64,000 nt of DNA from Dyadobacter beijingensis DSM 21582 (lineage in GTDB: Bacteria > Bacteroidota > Bacteroidia > Cytophagales > Spirosomataceae), in assembly GCF_000382205.1 (NCBI RefSeq), contig NZ_KB907790.1:496001-560000 (forward strand), read 5' to 3'. Below, piece after piece: positions 61,585-64,000 of this stretch. Under the pieces are notes generated by a model, which was not told the DNA's origin, did not search any database, and saw nothing but the letters and a program-made list of their open reading frames with translations. Position 1 is the stretch's first letter. Each line of letters opens with the position of its first letter. The translations under genes were made by a program, and so were the position numbers.

Positions 61585-62937
61585 ATGAACAAACGTACTT
61601 TCATTAAACTTTCATCCGCATTAATGACGGCTCCATTACTTTCTCCGCTGGCCGGCTGGGCCAATGGCGACAAGCTTCGCAACTGGGCAGGCAACCTGGA
61701 ATACAGCACCGACAAGCTGGATTTGGGCAAAAATCTTCAGCAAGTCCAGACAATCGTGAAAAAATACCCGAAACTGAAAGTGCTCGGTACGCGGCATTGC
61801 TTCAACGACATTGCGGATACGAAAGACCAGTTTGTTACCGTGGTAGGTGCGGAAGAGGTGATTGATTTAGATACCAAAAATAAAACAGTGACCGTAAACG
61901 GGGGACTGAAATACGGCCAATTGGCGCCTTTCCTGCATCAAAAAGGCTTCGCATTGCATAACCTGGCCTCGCTGCCGCACATTTCGGTCGCGGGGGCGTG
62001 CGCTACGGCCACGCACGGGTCGGGGGAGAAGAATGGCAACCTGGCAACGGCGGTAACGGCGTTTGAGCTGGTGACGGCCGCGGGTGATGTGGTGCATTTC
62101 AGCAAAGAAAAGGACGAGGAAAAGTTCAATGCGGCGGTGGTGCATTTAGGTGCATTGGGCGTGGTGACGAAGGTGACGCTGGCCGTTCAGCCGACGTTTA
62201 TGATGGGTCAATATGTGTATGAAAATGTCCCTCTAAGCCAGTTGAAAGCCCATTTCGATGAAATAGAAGGGAGCGGGGACAGTGTGAGTTTGTTCACCAA
62301 CTGGGCTACCGACGACATTGCCGAGGTTTGGGTGAAATTTAAAACCAATAGTGAAAAGCCTCTGAAAACCCTACCGAATAAAGAACTCTTCGGCGGAAAA
62401 CTGGCTACAAAAAACATGCACCCGATCCCGGAACTTTCGGCGGAAAACTGTACCGAGCAAATGGGCGTGCCGGGGCCGTGGTATGAGCGGATGCCGCATT
62501 TCAAAATGGGTTTCACACCCAGCAGCGGAAAGGAATTGCAAACGGAATATTTTGTGCCGCGGAAGAACGCCGTGGATGCGATCCTGGCCATTTCCAAAAT
62601 GGGCGCGCAGATCAGCCCGCATTTGTTTACTTCCGAAGTGCGGACCATTGCAGCAGATAATTTATGGCTGAGCCCGTGTTACAAGCAGGATTCCGTAGCA
62701 ATTCACTTTACCTGGAAGCAGGACTGGCCGGCTGTAAGTAAGTTGTTGCCCGTAATTGAAAAGGAACTGGCGCCATTCAACCCGCGGCCGCATTGGGGCA
62801 AATTGTTCACTGTTTCGCCCGGTTTGCTTGAAAAGCGGTACGAAAAACTGCCGGAATTCCGCGAGCTCGCCGCACAAATGGACCCGAAAGGAAAGTTTCG
62901 CAATGCGTTCCTCAATTTGAATGTGTTTTCGAATTAA
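61585..62937 (+). CDS. exported FAD-linked alditol-oxidase/aldonolactone-oxidase family enzyme
   Basis: 450 aa with a signal-like start (TFIKLSSALMTAPLLSPLAGWA) lacking a strict twin Arg. The VAO-type FAD domain shows LKVLGTRHCFNDIADT, VTVNGGLKYGQLAPFLHQKG and HISVAGACATATHGSG, where the His in ATHGSG fits the family's flavin contact region. The C-terminal ALO domain includes HLFTSEVRTIAADNLWLSP and the end KFRNAFLNL. Relatives oxidise xylitol, sorbitol or sugar lactones and release H2O2. Follows the MocR gene by 83 nt on the same strand. Confidence 0.88.
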   Translation: MNKRTFIKLSSALMTAPLLSPLAGWANGDKLRNWAGNLEYSTDKLDLGKNLQQVQTIVKKYPKLKVLGTRHCFNDIADTKDQFVTVVGAEEVIDLDTKNKTVTVNGGLKYGQLAPFLHQKGFALHNLASLPHISVAGACATATHGSGEKNGNLATAVTAFELVTAAGDVVHFSKEKDEEKFNAAVVHLGALGVVTKVTLAVQPTFMMGQYVYENVPLSQLKAHFDEIEGSGDSVSLFTNWATDDIAEVWVKFKTNSEKPLKTLPNKELFGGKLATKNMHPIPELSAENCTEQMGVPGPWYERMPHFKMGFTPSSGKELQTEYFVPRKNAVDAILAISKMGAQISPHLFTSEVRTIAADNLWLSPCYKQDSVAIHFTWKQDWPAVSKLLPVIEKELAPFNPRPHWGKLFTVSPGLLEKRYEKLPEFRELAAQMDPKGKFRNAFLNLNVFSN

Positions 62938-62999
62938 ATCGCCGTGGGAAGCGTTTACCTGAATGAGACTCATCTTCCATAAGTAAACCAATACTTCTG

Positions 63000-63674
63000 A
63001 TGGCTACCAAACCGAAGGCATTACCACTTGCGACCGTGGAACTGACTGCCGATAAGATCACCGAGTTATACATGCATTACTGCCTTGAAAACAACAAAAA
63101 GCCGGAATCGGTGTATTTGTTTGCCAAGGAGCACGGCTTTACGGAAAAGGAATTTTATAAGTTCTTTACTTCCATTGATTCGCTTGAAAGACGCGTTTTT
63201 GTAAGTTTTCATAATCTGGCTGCGACGCTGATCAACCAGAGCGGGGAGATCGACGGCGTGGGTTTCAGGGACAAATTGCTGGCGTATTATTTTACGCTTG
63301 TCGAGATACTGACCGCCAACCGCAGCTATGTGGTTTTTGCCTTGAAACAGGACAAGAACAGGCTGAACGGTATTTTGAAACTCAAAGAATTCCGTAACAG
63401 TTTCAAGGAATATATCCACGAAATCAGCGACGGTTACCTCAAAGCCAAGAGCGAGCGCATCCGCAAAGCGCAGCAGGATGCGTTGGAAGAAGGCGCGTGG
63501 ATTCAGCTGCTGCTGACATTGAAATTCTGGATCGACGACGAATCCGTAGGTTTTGAAAAAACGGACCTTTTCATCGAGAAATCCATCCGCGCCACATTTG
63601 ACCTGATCGACACCACGCCATTGGAGAGCGTGATCGATTTCGGGAAGTTTTTGATTAAAGAAAAATTGAAGTAG
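63000..63674 (+). CDS. TetR-like transcriptional regulator
   Basis: 224 aa, all-helical. The N-terminal third resembles a TetR DNA-binding domain (TADKITELYMHYCLENNKKPESVYLFAKEHGFTEKEFYKFFTSIDSLE at ~17-64 with the recognition-helix region EKEFYKFF), but the usual VAxxAGVSxGxxYxHF consensus is degenerate. The C-terminal domain is typical of the TetR-like proteins that precede ABC1 kinases in Bacteroidota. The kinase ATG is 2 nt downstream of this stop. Could be a repressor of its own operon or a non-DNA-binding partner. Confidence 0.75.
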   Translation: MATKPKALPLATVELTADKITELYMHYCLENNKKPESVYLFAKEHGFTEKEFYKFFTSIDSLERRVFVSFHNLAATLINQSGEIDGVGFRDKLLAYYFTLVEILTANRSYVVFALKQDKNRLNGILKLKEFRNSFKEYIHEISDGYLKAKSERIRKAQQDALEEGAWIQLLLTLKFWIDDESVGFEKTDLFIEKSIRATFDLIDTTPLESVIDFGKFLIKEKLK

Positions 63675-63676
63675 GA

Positions 63677-64000
63677 ATGGAGACAATTGACAGCATACCT
63701 ACTTCCAAAATACGGCGCGCCACCCGGCTCATTTCAACAGGGGTCAAGATTGGGGGAAATTACCTGAAATATTACGGCGAGAAGATCACCAGCCCGGAGA
63801 CGGCGCGGGATAACCTCAACAGCAACAATGCGGAGGATATTTATGATAGCCTCAAAAGTCTGAAAGGCAGCGCATTGAAGCTGGCGCAGATGCTTAGTAT
63901 GGAGAAAAACTTCCTGCCGCAGGCTTATGTGGAGAAGTTTTCGCTCTCGCAATTTTCGGTACCGCCGCTATCGGCGCCGCTGGTAGTGAAAACATTCCGC
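63677..64000 (+). CDS. ABC1/UbiB (AarF) family kinase, 5' part only
   Basis: 108 codons before the window ends. The start METIDSIPTSKIRRATRLISTG and the conserved GSALKLAQMLSMEKNFLPQAYVEKF segment match ABC1/UbiB atypical kinases; the KxGQ-like motif appears here as KLAQMLSM, the signature region of this family (A/K-x-x-Q-M-L-S). Homologues support quinone synthesis or lipid handling. It is 2 nt after the TetR-like gene and evidently in one operon. Confidence 0.87.
   Translation, partial: METIDSIPTSKIRRATRLISTGVKIGGNYLKYYGEKITSPETARDNLNSNNAEDIYDSLKSLKGSALKLAQMLSMEKNFLPQAYVEKFSLSQFSVPPLSAPLVVKTFR

Overview
The window reads as a chromosomal segment of a Bacteroidota member of the order Cytophagales; a Dyadobacter-like genome is my best guess, not a proven assignment. 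Supporting signs are type IX secretion (T9SS) C-terminal sorting domains, a YjbH-type outer-membrane protein, TonB receptor architecture, DUF5618, a tgt of Bacteroidota type, and recurring Bacteroidota -7 promoter boxes (TAnnTTTG). Most genes are moderately GC-rich. One block, about 5.0-9.8 kb, is strikingly AT-rich.

Left end (1-5 kb): the 3' part of tgt, a membrane glycosyltransferase overlapping rsmG, a small PH-like protein and tRNA-Asn(GTT) with its terminator. Two secreted orphan proteins follow, one with an EF-hand/dockerin-like tail and one CHU_C-like.

Accessory region (5-17.5 kb): a 2041-residue secreted SpvB/FG-GAP/YD-repeat (Rhs-type) protein ends in a glycine-zipper segment and a JAMM-like candidate toxin domain. 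Downstream on the same strand lie at least ten small genes or gene remnants. They include an NTF2-like candidate immunity gene 4 nt after the toxin gene, a SUKH/SMI1 protein, two pairs of paralogues, a frameshifted copy, a gene broken by a TGA codon, and the orphan 3' end of a lost toxin overlapping an immunity gene. This is the most interesting part of the window. It looks like an archive of toxin-immunity cassettes left by successive toxin-tip replacements.

Middle (17.5-40 kb): a leucine-rich T9SS cargo, a dienelactone hydrolase, a YjbH-like barrel with a helical lipoprotein, two tandem cog3964 metallohydrolases followed by a PQQ-type dehydrogenase fused to cytochrome c, another T9SS cargo, and a YadA-like protein with an S74 auto-chaperone. 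Next come a SnoaL-GNAT-nitrilase operon, a GT39-like membrane protein, and a complete FecBCD/BtuFCD-type importer whose promoter overlaps a perfect palindrome.

Right part (40-64 kb): the four-gene ligase-associated DNA repair cluster (exonuclease, LigC-type ligase, Lhr-like helicase, PdeM); a sensory operon (FIST protein, PAS kinase, response regulator, hybrid kinase); dGTPase; DUF3500; a nonsense-broken ParE toxin; an RluE-like pseudouridine synthase; YccF; a quinone oxidoreductase; and an alpha/beta hydrolase. A BtuB-like TonB receptor is separated from a divergent MocR regulator by two inverted arrays of heptanucleotide repeats. The window ends with an alditol-oxidase-like flavoprotein, a TetR-like regulator and the start of an ABC1/UbiB kinase.
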